64,000 bases of DNA, taken from positions 1,612,001-1,676,000 of the forward strand of contig CAWIBU010000009.1 in NCBI GenBank assembly GCA_963834445.1. The letters run 5' to 3'. Shown here piece by piece: positions 41,219 to 50,140 of this stretch; within the stretch, counting starts at the first letter, position 1, and every line of letters begins with the position of its first letter. A program made the position numbers and the translations under genes. The notes under the pieces are model-generated. The model was not told the DNA's origin, did not search any database, and saw only the letters and a list, made by a program, of their open reading frames with translations. Source of the DNA: PALSA-350 sp963834445. GTDB lineage: Bacteria; Acidobacteriota; Terriglobia; Terriglobales; Acidobacteriaceae.

Positions 41219-41940
41219 CCACCAAGGTGGGTTGCCGTGTTTGGTGACCTGTTTCAACCATTGTGACTGGCTCGCTGATGTTGTGCCGGTTTGGCAAATG
41301 CGATTTGCTGTTTTCGATTCGCCGTTTCCGATTGGCTTGGCTCACTTGCGTCAGGTGTTATATCGGATCCCTCGATGGTGGGTTGCCCTTTCTGGTGACT
41401 GTTTCAATCGCTGTGACTGACTCGCTGATGTTGTGCCGATGAAGCAAATGCGGTTTGCCATTTTTGATTTGCCCTTTCTGATTCGCTTGGCTCACTTGCG
41501 TCAGGTGTTATATCGGATCCCACGATGGTGGGTTGCCCTTTCTGGTGACTGTTCCAACCGCTGTGACTGACTCGCTGATGTTGTGCCGGGGAGACAAATG
41601 CGACTTGCTGTTTTCGATTCGCCCTTTCCGATTGGCTTGGCTCACTTGCGTCAGGTGTTATATCGGATCCCACGATGGTGGGTTGCCCTTTCTGGTGACT
41701 GTTTCAATCGCTGTGACTGACTCGCTGATGTTATGCCGGTGAAGCAAATGCGGTTTGCTGTTTTCGATTCGCCGTTTCCGATTGGCTTGGCTCACTTGCG
41801 TCAGGTGTTATATCGGATCCCTCGATGGTGGGTTGCCGTGTTTGGTGACTGTTTCAATCGCTGTGATCGACTCGCTGTTGTCATGCCGGGAAGCAAATGC
41901 GATTTAGCGTTTTCGATTTACCGTTGCTCCCTCGCTCGGC
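41219..41940. repeat. Array of 150-bp tandem repeats
   Basis: Four full units begin at 41341, 41491, 41641 and 41791, each opening with CTCACTTGCGTCAGGTG. A fifth unit lacking its first part runs from 41219 to 41340. Spacing is 150 bases between all four starts. The most conserved block covers TGTTATATCGGATCC, GATGGTGGGTTGCC and GACTCGCTG; the second half (CAAATGC...TTTGCTGTTTTCGATTCGCC) varies more. More decayed pieces flank the array near 41140-41190 and 42064. No frame stays open through all units, so I regard it as non-coding. Confidence 0.9.
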
Positions 41941-42254
41941 TTACCTCCGCACGCTATAGCCTCTTTTCATCCCGCTTGGCCCGGCCACCCTCCGTTCCGG
42001 GCAATCTCGCTCCTTCCGTTCATCCCAGGTTCGACCAAGCCGGGGGCCTTCAACTTCCGTTGTCGAATGCCAATTGCCATTTTCAATTTGAACCCCTCAA
42101 TTGCCCAAAGAAGTTACTGCTGTCATTGCAAAGAGCGATTGCCCTTAGCGGTCTCTGTCAGAGACCGCATCTTCTGCTTTTTTGGGGGAGGGGAAATACG
42201 GGGGAGGGAATTCGTCTTTACTAACTCGTCCTGGCCGCAGCCAGGACGCCGCTG
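41941..42254. other. Gene-free stretch with hairpin after the minus-strand gene
   Basis: After the tandem array I see no gene up to 42254. An 8-bp stem GTCCTGGC/GCCAGGAC with a CGCA loop lies at 42228-42247, a few bases past the stop codon of the next minus-strand gene. It may terminate its transcript, although a T-run is missing. Confidence 0.4.
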
Positions 42255-43580
42255 CTACCGCTGGGAAAGTTCAATTTCCAGCCGGGTGTTTCTGGCGAAC
42301 GTGACCTCATGGCCCCGGGCAATCCAGGTGTCGAATACCACCTTGGCCACTTCGTAGTAACCGAACCCGGAAATCAGACCGCCATTCGCCGAAGCCGTAC
42401 CCACCACCTGGGTCAGCAGATTGAGACCGTTGCTCGTCATGGCTTCGCGAATCAGCCCGGCGCCCGTGCTGTCCGACACTGCGGCCAGCGAACCCAGCGA
42501 GATCGGCGCTAAGAAACGACTGCCGCCATTGGCCTTGATCTGGCCTTCTTCGTCGATCTGCAACCGGTCTGTCCGAGCGCTTTCCACGGCGACCACACGG
42601 CCGTGCACGACCCGCTCGTCGCCCTCAGGTAGTTCCGCCTTGTTGAACGTCAGCCGCAGGCTGCCGTTGTGACCGAACATGGCAGCCGGCTTCGCCTGGA
42701 CCACGCTGCCAATCAGGTGGGTTCCCTCAGGCAAGAGCAGCTTTCCGTGGCCTTGGGGAGCGATCGATCCGGGGGCGGCTGGCGCTGTCTGGTTCTCGAA
42801 AAGGGGCTGGGTCAGTACTGCCTCGACAGGCATGCCGGCAGAAGCGGTGTTCGAATCCACGGGATCCACCAGGCGGGCTTCGAGGTCGCCTTCCAGTTTC
42901 AACTCGCTCAAGTCGGCCGCAGCCACGGGCTCTGGCGCATCCTGGCCCTCTAACTGCAATGGCTGCTTCAGTTCCGCGTCATACTGCGTGCCCGCCCAAA
43001 GCTCCTGAGGGTGCACTGGAATCTGTGCATAGAGCGCCGCTTTGGCCTTATCCATCTTGTGCGGCGTGGCCAGCTGGGCGGCAGCTTCCTGCTTTGTCCA
43101 GGAAAAGATCGAGGCTATCCGTTGTTTCAGCGACCGGTGCTGTGTAGGCGCTTGCTCGGGCGCAGCCATCCGCACCAGCCTGGCGGTGCGCTCGGTAGCG
43201 TCGGTTTCGATGCTGAAATGCCGGCCATCCGGGGTTTCGAGATCATTGAAAGTCACTTCGGCGTCTTTCAGAGGGGTCAGGTCGCCGTTAAACATAGCCG
43301 CCGTGCGCACCTGGCGGCTTACCGAATGCTTGCCCGTGATGGTGCCAAATACTTTCGAATCCGCTGGGATGGCCACGTGGTCGATCAGGTAGACAGGCTC
43401 GGTGAGGTGGCCCTCAATGGTCGTGCCCACCCGCATGCGATAGCTTTTGTCGAGTTCGACGCGTAACGGAACACCTGCAGGAACCAGCTCCGTGGGTACC
43501 GGTGCTAAATCCTGCGCCCACGCTGAACCGGTGGTGGTGGCTACGGTCGCGGCGAACAATGCTGCCAAAGCTATCTTCAT
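42255..43580 (-). CDS. Secreted beta-rich protein, unknown function
   Basis: A 441-residue protein with a clear signal peptide (LAALFAATVATTTGSAWAQ). Two similar segments can be seen: VPAGVPLRVELDKSYRMRVGTTIEGHLTEP near the N-terminus and ASAGMPVEAVLTQPLF in the middle. Each is followed by 'P-x-G-T/S-x-x-x-G' turns (IPADSKVFGTITG, LPEGTHLIGSVVQ). The C-terminus ends with WIARGHEVTFARNTRLEIEL. This layout resembles TrbI/VirB10-like beta-barrels only loosely. GGGAGG stands before the ATG. No neighbour suggests a role. Confidence 0.6.
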   Translation of the reverse strand: MKIALAALFAATVATTTGSAWAQDLAPVPTELVPAGVPLRVELDKSYRMRVGTTIEGHLTEPVYLIDHVAIPADSKVFGTITGKHSVSRQVRTAAMFNGDLTPLKDAEVTFNDLETPDGRHFSIETDATERTARLVRMAAPEQAPTQHRSLKQRIASIFSWTKQEAAAQLATPHKMDKAKAALYAQIPVHPQELWAGTQYDAELKQPLQLEGQDAPEPVAAADLSELKLEGDLEARLVDPVDSNTASAGMPVEAVLTQPLFENQTAPAAPGSIAPQGHGKLLLPEGTHLIGSVVQAKPAAMFGHNGSLRLTFNKAELPEGDERVVHGRVVAVESARTDRLQIDEEGQIKANGGSRFLAPISLGSLAAVSDSTGAGLIREAMTSNGLNLLTQVVGTASANGGLISGFGYYEVAKVVFDTWIARGHEVTFARNTRLEIELSQR

Positions 43581-43859
43581 GAAGTGATCCCTCCCGGCAG
43601 ACCTGCGGGCAGACTTCGCATCGCATCTCGCTTAACGACACCGAAAGCCATGTCTTCTGTTACCGTGACTTGGGGGAGGGCGGAAATGCGGCTTGGTCAA
43701 AACGGGCGGCGGAAACAGGGTTGCGGTGGGTACCGCGACGGAGCTACCGGACGTCCATTCCTCTACCGATTTCTACATGCCGAGAGTAGGCTGTCCAGCG
43801 GCGGGAGTATATCACTCGATGGTTGCAAAAATGTCCCAAAAAAAATCACCGTAAGGTAA

Positions 43860-44282
43860 CTAAGAAGCGACACTTTTCGTTTGTTCCGCGTCGTCCTCGA
43901 TCACCAGAAACCGTCGAATATAGCGGAGGGGCTCATGATGAGCCGCCATTTCACGCAGATGATACTTCCAAACATCGGCCTTCAGGCTGCGACGGGTGAA
44001 CGGTTTCCGCGTCACAGTAATGATGCGGCCATCCTTATCCCGCCGGGTGTAGCTGGCCGCGGGAACAATAAAGCTGATCTGCGAACCCTGCTTCCAGAAA
44101 GCCTTGGCAAAATCATGGCCAAAAAGGAGGCCATAATATCGCCGTCCGCGCGAAAGCAGCTCGATCGCATCGTCAAAATTGGTCCAGGAGGGATCGATCG
44201 TTGTCTGAAACCATTTACGGAACGGGAAACCATTGCCGCGCGCCTGACGAATAACGATGCGAAGGAGTTCCTGCCTGGTCAT
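43860..44282 (-). CDS. Conserved hypothetical protein
   Basis: A 140-residue, basic, soluble protein (many Arg/Lys and aromatic residues, for example FPFRKWFQTTIDPSW and YYGLLFGHDFAKAFWK). The ATG at 44282 has GGGAGG six bases upstream, which decides the start. The stretch ADVWKYHLREMAAHHEPLRYIRRFL near the C-terminus is probably helical. I do not recognise the family. It is divergent from the TPR gene; the 279 bases on its other side (43581-43859) show no gene. Confidence 0.55.
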   Translation of the reverse strand: MTRQELLRIVIRQARGNGFPFRKWFQTTIDPSWTNFDDAIELLSRGRRYYGLLFGHDFAKAFWKQGSQISFIVPAASYTRRDKDGRIITVTRKPFTRRSLKADVWKYHLREMAAHHEPLRYIRRFLVIEDDAEQTKSVAS

Positions 44283-44424
44283 AGCAACCTCCCGGTGTCG
44301 GCAAACTGTTGTCCGCAAATACCGCTATCGTCGACCATACTTCCGGTCGCTTTTTATGCTCTGGGCCCGTCTATTGGTAGTTCCTTATTTATGCGCTAAA
44401 TGCCCGGCCAAATACTAGAAGTTA

Positions 44425-45747
44425 ATGAAATTTAAGCCAAAAAATCGCGTGCTCTCCCGGCTGGCCGCTTTGCCGTCCTCGATCGCAACTCGCCCCAAGG
44501 CGCCGCTAGAGGCTCTTCGCAGAGTTTCTAAGTATTTTGCCATCATGAGTTTAACCCTCGTATTCGGGCTTCTGCCGGCGCCCGGAAGAGCGTCGGTAAC
44601 GACCCCGGCTGGGGTGGATACAGACCCGCTCAACCTGGATCCGCAGGTCCGCGAAGCCTACCAGCACCTTTATATTCTCGATTACGATGGCGCTGTGTCG
44701 CGCTTTGAAAAGGTACAGGCCCAGAACGACACCAACCCCCTGGCTGTTAGTTATGTGCTCAACGCCGTGATCTTTCGCGAACTTTACCGCCTCGACCTGC
44801 TCGACACCACCTTCTATGCCCATGATGGATTCCTAAATAGTAAGCATGGTGTGGCCGCCGATCCGGCCGTCGCCGCGCGCGTTAACTCGCTGTATACAAA
44901 GGTAGTAACCCTCTCCGAACAGCAGCTCAGCAAGAACCCGGAAGACCTGGACGCGCTGTTCGCCCGGGGTTGGGCACGCAGCCTGCGCGCAGTTTACGTG
45001 GGCATGATCGACCGCAGCTTCGTTTCCGCGCTCCACGTCGCTTTGCAGGCGCGCAGCGACAACGAAAAGATATTGAAAGTCGATCCCCGCTACGTCGATG
45101 CCCGGCTGATCGTCGGGGTTCACCAGTACGTCATCGGTAGCCTGCCCTTTGGGCTCAAGATCGTAGCCGGCGCCGCCGGCATCACCGGCTCTAAACAGAA
45201 GGGAATAGACGACTTACGAGAGGCCGGGGAGCATGGCGTGATCACCTCGGTGGAGGCGCGCACAGCGCTCGGCTTATTCCTCCGCCGAGAGGCCAGGTAT
45301 GATGAGGCCATCACGGTCACCCGGTCGCTGGTTGACCAATATCCCCGGGACTTTCTCTTCCGGCTGGAATTGGCTAACCTGACGAAAGATGCGGGCCATG
45401 GCAAAGAGGCCATCGCCCAGTACAAGCAACTGCTGGTTCAGGCGCAAAAATCCGGCTACTTTCCGTCCGCGCACCTGGAATTAGCCTGGTTTGGTCTGGC
45501 TGACACTCTCCAGGGGCAGAAGGAATACGCCGAGGCCGCCGAGGCCTATAACCAGGCTAGCAATCAGTCCACCGTTAGCGTGGACCTCAAAGGCCGTTGC
45601 GATCTGAACTCGGGGAAGATGTATGATCTTTTGAATGAAAGAGATATGGCGCTCCGCCAGTATCAGGCGGTGCTCCGGCAGGACGGCGAATCGGCGCAGG
45701 CCGATTCCGCTCGCAAGTATTTAAAGTCGCCCTTTACGTCCCGGTGA
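44425..45747 (+). CDS. TPR-domain protein, probably exported
   Basis: A 440-residue protein with a hydrophobic segment at about 37-55 (YFAIMSLTLVFGLLPAPGRA) that can be a signal peptide if translation starts at the internal ATG (44545), or an anchor if it starts at 44425. The rest is helical with TPR-like repeats (HLYILDYDGAVSRFEKV, ALGLFLRREARYDEAITVTRSLV, LADTLQGQKEYAEAAEAYNQA). Role unknown. It is followed after 13 bases by the PspC-domain gene. Confidence 0.65.
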   Translation: MKFKPKNRVLSRLAALPSSIATRPKAPLEALRRVSKYFAIMSLTLVFGLLPAPGRASVTTPAGVDTDPLNLDPQVREAYQHLYILDYDGAVSRFEKVQAQNDTNPLAVSYVLNAVIFRELYRLDLLDTTFYAHDGFLNSKHGVAADPAVAARVNSLYTKVVTLSEQQLSKNPEDLDALFARGWARSLRAVYVGMIDRSFVSALHVALQARSDNEKILKVDPRYVDARLIVGVHQYVIGSLPFGLKIVAGAAGITGSKQKGIDDLREAGEHGVITSVEARTALGLFLRREARYDEAITVTRSLVDQYPRDFLFRLELANLTKDAGHGKEAIAQYKQLLVQAQKSGYFPSAHLELAWFGLADTLQGQKEYAEAAEAYNQASNQSTVSVDLKGRCDLNSGKMYDLLNERDMALRQYQAVLRQDGESAQADSARKYLKSPFTSR

Positions 45748-45760
45748 TCTGGAGGTCAAA

Positions 45761-46114
45761 ATGGCTTTATTTTGTGCTGGTTGTGGTGTCTCGCTCCCGG
45801 TTGGCGCTCGCTTTTGTTCCGTCTGCGGCAAGGCCGTGACCGAGCCGGGGCCGGTTGCCGGCTCGACTCTGGGATCCAGTGGCCGCCCCACCGGACCCTT
45901 TATGCGGCCGCGCCAGGGCAGGAAGATTGCCGGCGTCTGTCAGGGGCTCGCCAACCAATATGGTTGGGACGTCACTCTGACCCGCGTGATCACAGTGTTG
46001 CTGTCCATCTTTGTCTTTCCCGTCGGCATCGTGGCCTACGTCTTGTTTTGGGTGATCGTGCCCGAAGCACCGCAGACCCTGCCTGCCGCAACAAATCTTA
46101 ATACGACGATCTGA
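45761..46114 (+). CDS. Zinc-ribbon plus PspC domain membrane protein
   Basis: A 117-residue protein with an N-terminal zinc ribbon (CAGC and CSVC pairs) and a PspC domain (RKIAGVCQGLANQYGWDVTLTRVITVLLSIFVFPVGIVAYVLFWVIVP) that carries a hydrophobic helix. PspC-family proteins take part in envelope-stress responses, but many stand-alone copies are uncharacterised. GGAGG stands before the ATG. Its position 13 bases after the TPR gene suggests cotranscription. Confidence 0.85.
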   Translation: MALFCAGCGVSLPVGARFCSVCGKAVTEPGPVAGSTLGSSGRPTGPFMRPRQGRKIAGVCQGLANQYGWDVTLTRVITVLLSIFVFPVGIVAYVLFWVIVPEAPQTLPAATNLNTTI

Positions 46115-46157
46115 CTCTAGCCTGTTCAATTTACGACCGCCCTGCGCACGAGGCCTT

Positions 46158-47453
46158 TTGCTTTTGAGATACAAGATCGCGTCCTCCCATCGTCCCTTCC
46201 ACTATCCCAAAGGCAAGTCGGTCCTCTACTGCGAAGAAGCTTCCCTGGTCTCGTTGGCCACAAAGTTTCGCACCCCGCTCTATGTTTATTCCGCCGGGCA
46301 GATCCTCGATCGCTATCGCCTCTTCTCCCAGGCGTTTGCCCATAGGGATCACCTCATTTGCTATTCGGTTAAGGCAAACTCCAATTTGTCTATCCTTAAG
46401 TTGCTGGCCGATCAGCAATCCGGATTTGATATCGTCTCCGGCGGAGAACTGCAGCGCATCCTCGAGGTGAATAAGAAAGCGGCTCAGCGAGTAGTCTTCT
46501 CCGGTGTGGGCAAAACAGCCGACGAGATCGATCTCGCGCTGTCGGCCCGAATTCTGGTCTTCAACGTGGAGAGCGAGTCAGAGGTGACGCTGCTGGCCGA
46601 GCGGGCCGCCAGAAAGCGTGTCCGGACGAGAGTCGCCCTGCGCGTCAACCCCGACGTCTTTGCGGAAACGCATCCTTATATATCCACCGGTCTCCGCGAG
46701 CATAAGTTCGGCATCGACATCAAAGCGGCCCGGTCGGTGTACCAGCTCGTGAAGAGATCGCGTTACCTGGAGCCGGTGGGGATTAGCGTTCATATCGGTT
46801 CCCAGATTCAGAGTGCGGAGCCCTTCGGCGCTGCCCTTGAGGCGGTGGCCGATCTGATCCGCGAGCTCGCCAGCGACGGCATCCAGATCCGATTCGTCGA
46901 CGCCGGCGGTGGGCTCGGCATTGATTATCACGCCGCCTTCGATCCCGTCGCCGAAATAGAAAAATATGCAGTCCAGGTCGACCGCGCGCTCAAGGGGCTT
47001 GAAGTGAAACTGCTGCTGGAGCCGGGCCGCTTCCTGATTGCGCAGGCTGGCGCTCTGCTCGCCCGAGTGCTAACCGTCAAGCGCAATGGGACTAAGACTT
47101 TCGTCATCACGGATGCGGGCATGAACGACCTCATCCGCCCCGCCCTTTACCAGGCTTATCACGAGATTTTGCCGGTAACCCAGGACCCATCCGCCCAACC
47201 CGGCGTGGTCGACATCGTCGGCCCCGTCTGCGAGACTGGCGACTTCTTCGCCCGCGACCGAAGAATGCCTGCGCTGCAGGAAGGTGACCTGGTAGCGATC
47301 CTCGATGCCGGCGCCTACGGAATGTCCCAAACCTCAAACTACAATTCGCGTCCCCGTCCGGCCGAAGTGCTGGTCGAGGGAAAGAAAGGCCGCCTCATCC
47401 GCCGCCGGGAGACCATCCGCGACCTGGTCCAGCCAGAACTGAAACTCCTTTAG
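46158..47453 (+). CDS. lysA: Diaminopimelate decarboxylase
   Basis: A 431-residue fold-type III PLP enzyme converting meso-diaminopimelate to lysine. PLP Lys72 lies in CYSVKAN; HIGSQI, DAGGGLGIDY, LEPGRFLIAQAG and GPVCETGDFF follow in the expected order. The C-terminal AYGMSQTSNYNSRPRPAEVLV is also typical. The frame opens with TTG at 46158 (second TTG at 46164), preceded by GAGG; no ATG is near. Confidence 0.93.
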   Translation: MLLRYKIASSHRPFHYPKGKSVLYCEEASLVSLATKFRTPLYVYSAGQILDRYRLFSQAFAHRDHLICYSVKANSNLSILKLLADQQSGFDIVSGGELQRILEVNKKAAQRVVFSGVGKTADEIDLALSARILVFNVESESEVTLLAERAARKRVRTRVALRVNPDVFAETHPYISTGLREHKFGIDIKAARSVYQLVKRSRYLEPVGISVHIGSQIQSAEPFGAALEAVADLIRELASDGIQIRFVDAGGGLGIDYHAAFDPVAEIEKYAVQVDRALKGLEVKLLLEPGRFLIAQAGALLARVLTVKRNGTKTFVITDAGMNDLIRPALYQAYHEILPVTQDPSAQPGVVDIVGPVCETGDFFARDRRMPALQEGDLVAILDAGAYGMSQTSNYNSRPRPAEVLVEGKKGRLIRRRETIRDLVQPELKLL

Positions 47454-47659
47454 ATATCTCGATTCCCAACTGAGAATTGCGTCGCCCAAGTCTCGCTTTT
47501 GAGACCTGGACGTACCTCCGGCCTCGGGGTGCCCCATCCTTCGCGTTTTTGGAGAAGGGTGAGATCCACGAATGTCAGACTGGCTGCCTTCTATCCCGCC
47601 GTTTGCAAAGAACGCAAAAGATGTTGCACCCGGAGCTTGGCGGTAGGTCAGGCCGTTAG
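47454..47659. other. Gene-free stretch between lysA and the IS element
   Basis: About 200 bases without a credible gene; the short open frames on both strands have no recognisable motif. It ends with the left copy of the TTAG target duplication (47656-47659). Before the insertion it was continuous with the sequence after 49350. Confidence 0.5.
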
Positions 47660-49345
47660 CCCGCATTTCTCACGATCAAGAGGCAGAACGGTGGGGGGCA
47701 TTTAGAAAGTGGCTTGGAAAGGCCGTCTTTTCATGGCATAACTGCGTTGTCGAGACGTAGTGACAGCCGAAGAAGGGCGGCCTTTCTGATGACAGAGTGT
47801 AGCCAAGAATCGTTTTCATTTACAGACCATTTTTCGCGTCGGGTGGAGGCAGGCTTTACCGCCGGTCAGGTTTCCAGCGACGGCGGAGCGCTGCTGTTGC
47901 GCGAGGTGGACCGCAAGATCAACCTGCTGGGTCGGCTGACGGGCAGCTTTGTCGACGGCCGATCGCCGTTGCTGGTCAAGCACCAGCTTTCTGAGATGCT
48001 GGCGCAGCGTATCTTCGGTCTGGCGTTGGGGTACGAAGACCTGAACGATCATGAGCAGTTGCGCTCCGACCCGCTGCTGGCGTTGCTCAGCGGTAAGCGC
48101 GAGCTGGATAAGCCGCTGGCTGGCAAGAGCACGCTGAACCGGCTGGAACTGGTTGGCCGCAGCGGTCGCTATCACAAGATCAGCTACTCTTCGGAGTCTC
48201 TGGACCGCTTGTTGGGGGAGCTGTTTCTGGAGTCACATCGCAGTGCGCCGGAACAGATCGTGCTGGACCTGGACGCCACCGACATCCCGCTTTACGGTCA
48301 TCAGCCGGAGCGCTTCTTCCACGGCTACTATGGCAGCTACTGCTATTTGCCACTGTATATCTTTGCCGGCGACCAGTTACTGTGCGCGCGCCTGCGGGCG
48401 GCTAACCAGGATGCAGCCGCCGGTGCGGTGGAGGAAGTGAGCCGCATCGTTGCCCAACTGCGGCAGCGATGGCCGCAGACACGGATCGTGTTGCGCGCCG
48501 ACTCCGGCTTCTGCCGTGAAGAGTTGATGGGCTGGTGCGAGGCCAACAAGGTGGATTATCTGTTTGGCTTGGCGCGCAACAAACGGTTGCAGAAGATCAT
48601 CGGCGCCCAGATGCAGCAAGCTCGTCTGCTTCACCAGAGCACCGCCAAGGCGGCGCGCGTCTTTACCAGCTTCCCCTATACCACGCGCCGCAGCTGGTCG
48701 CGCGACCGTCGCGTGGTGGCCAAAGCCGAGTATCTCGACAAGGGCGAGAACCCGCGCTTCGTGGTCACTTCGCTGACCCCGGAGCAATGGCCCGACCAGG
48801 CTCTTTACGAGAAGTTCTACTGCGCCCGTGGTGAAATGGAAAACCGCATCAAGGAACAGATGTGCCTGTTCGCTGACCGGCTGTCCACCGACGAGATGAA
48901 GGGTAATCAGTTGCGCCTCTACTTCTCCGCAATGGCCTACACGCTGATGGAGGCCCTACGCCGACTGGGCCTCCAAGGCACCGAATGGGCGCAAGCTCAG
49001 GTCGATACCATCCGCCTCAAGCTGTTCAAGATCGGCGCCATCGTGCGCATCAGCGTGCGCCGCATCCTGCTTCAGCTCAACTCGGCTTATCCCTGGAAAG
49101 AACTCTTCACACAAGCCTTCCATGCCCTGCGCTGCTGAAACTGCGGCGGGCGACCAATTCCAAGTCCACCTTGACCCAACCCCGGCTGGGCGGAGCCATG
49201 CCAAAATGACTCTCGCTCACCACCAAACAGGTCGTCGCACGCCAGAAATTATCTCGGTCGACCAACCCATCACTCCCAAGCGCGGCAACGGAGGGTATCG
49301 CACCGTCGATCCTGGCGCAAAATCGTTTATGGTGAGAAATGCGGG
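47660..49345 (+). mobile_element. IS1380-family insertion sequence
   Basis: A complete 1686-bp element. The left end CCCGCATTTCTCAC (47660-47673) and the right end GTGAGAAATGCGGG (49332-49345) are a perfect 14-base inverted pair. TTAG flanks both sides (47656-47659 and 49346-49349) as a 4-base target duplication. A single transposase gene fills the inside. The intact ends and frame suggest a recent and possibly active insertion. Confidence 0.93.
47789..49138 (+). CDS. IS1380-family transposase
   Basis: A 449-residue DDE-type transposase. Typical features are SFTDHFSRRVEAGFTAGQVSSDGGALLLRE at the N-terminus, LDLDATDIPLYGHQ with a catalytic Asp, RADSGFCREELMGWCE with another, and a C-terminal YSAMAY-like segment (RLYFSAMAYTLMEALR) after a CARGEMENRIKEQ stretch that holds the likely catalytic Glu. 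The frame is intact; the ATG at 47789 is preferred over an upstream ATG (47714) because family homology begins here. It is the only gene of the element. Confidence 0.93.
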   Translation: MTECSQESFSFTDHFSRRVEAGFTAGQVSSDGGALLLREVDRKINLLGRLTGSFVDGRSPLLVKHQLSEMLAQRIFGLALGYEDLNDHEQLRSDPLLALLSGKRELDKPLAGKSTLNRLELVGRSGRYHKISYSSESLDRLLGELFLESHRSAPEQIVLDLDATDIPLYGHQPERFFHGYYGSYCYLPLYIFAGDQLLCARLRAANQDAAAGAVEEVSRIVAQLRQRWPQTRIVLRADSGFCREELMGWCEANKVDYLFGLARNKRLQKIIGAQMQQARLLHQSTAKAARVFTSFPYTTRRSWSRDRRVVAKAEYLDKGENPRFVVTSLTPEQWPDQALYEKFYCARGEMENRIKEQMCLFADRLSTDEMKGNQLRLYFSAMAYTLMEALRRLGLQGTEWAQAQVDTIRLKLFKIGAIVRISVRRILLQLNSAYPWKELFTQAFHALRC

Positions 49346-49435
49346 TTAGGCCGTGGGAAAATCGCTCGCTCATCAGGGTATGTGTCTTTCAGAAAGCCTC
49401 ATGAAGTCCGGCGCGAGAGGAGCCCCCAAACGCAG

Positions 49436-49463
49436 AAAGGCCCGGGCCGTGGCCCGGGCCTTT
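49436..49463 (-). terminator. GC-rich hairpin terminator
   Basis: AAAGGCCCGGGCC (49436-49448) pairs perfectly with GGCCCGGGCCTTT (49451-49463). On the minus strand it lies about 18 bases past the stop codon of the following gene and ends in TTTC, consistent with an intrinsic terminator. It may also stop transcripts leaving the IS element. Confidence 0.75.
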
Positions 49464-49480
49464 CGATCGAAACTGAAAAC

Positions 49481-49954
49481 CTACTGGGTAAGGGAATGCA
49501 CCGAGGCCAGCGTGTTCGCCGCGGGTTCATTGGCCTGGGCAGCCGGTTGGCTTTGCGGCGTCGAAGCCGTATGGCTGGCGGTCGCCGTTTCCGTGCGCTG
49601 GGGACCAAGTCCCAAACTGATCAACGCGCGGCTGTCAGGCGTCAACTTGGTCTGCCATCCGTGGTCAGACTGATATTGCCGCATCGCCGCCTGCGTCTGC
49701 GTATCCCACTGCCGGGTCGGTTCGCCGTTGAGATACTTCTGGCGAATCAACGCAGCCTGAATCTGGGTCGCGCGATCCGAATCGATCGCCCGCTGCCCGT
49801 GAATCTTGCTTACCTGTTTCCGTTTGCCCTTTTTGGAAGAAGTTGCCCGGGAATGACTCGAGGTCGGGAGCTTGTGCGTGCGGCTGCCAAAAGCGGGACT
49901 GATCGCCAGGGTGGAAAGTATCAACAGTGCCTGGCAAGCTCGAAAAGAGGGCAT
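49481..49954 (-). CDS. Exported peptidoglycan-binding-like protein
   Basis: A 157-residue protein with a signal peptide (MPSFRACQALLILSTLAISPAFG), then a Ser/Lys-rich linker. One PG_binding_1-like helical domain follows (IQAALIRQKYLNGEPTRQWDTQTQAAMRQYQSDHGWQ...LTPDSRALISLGLG), and then a low-complexity Ala/Thr/Gln tail. GAGG precedes the ATG by six bases. It probably binds cell-wall glycan in the periplasm; no catalytic domain is attached. A strong terminator follows. Confidence 0.78.
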   Translation of the reverse strand: MPSFRACQALLILSTLAISPAFGSRTHKLPTSSHSRATSSKKGKRKQVSKIHGQRAIDSDRATQIQAALIRQKYLNGEPTRQWDTQTQAAMRQYQSDHGWQTKLTPDSRALISLGLGPQRTETATASHTASTPQSQPAAQANEPAANTLASVHSLTQ

Positions 49955-50140
49955 GCATTACCTCGTTCGGGGGGATTTTCGCTTCTCGTCACATTATAAG
50001 TTGATGGTCGAGATTGCAATCAAAACAGAGCCGGCGGCGTCATTTTTTCCGCCGCCGGTAATGGTTACCAGGCAAAATCGACCATTTTACCTATTGAAAA
50101 CAGGGCACTTATTACTTTTGGGTGAGTCCAGGACGCCGCC

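Noticed and set aside
41404..41673. Minus-strand 89-codon frame inside the tandem array
   Set aside because: It covers less than two units and is stopped in the neighbouring units, so the frame is not maintained by selection.
41219..41940. CRISPR array
   Set aside because: The unit is 150 bases long with no constant repeat/variable spacer pattern and there are no cas genes.
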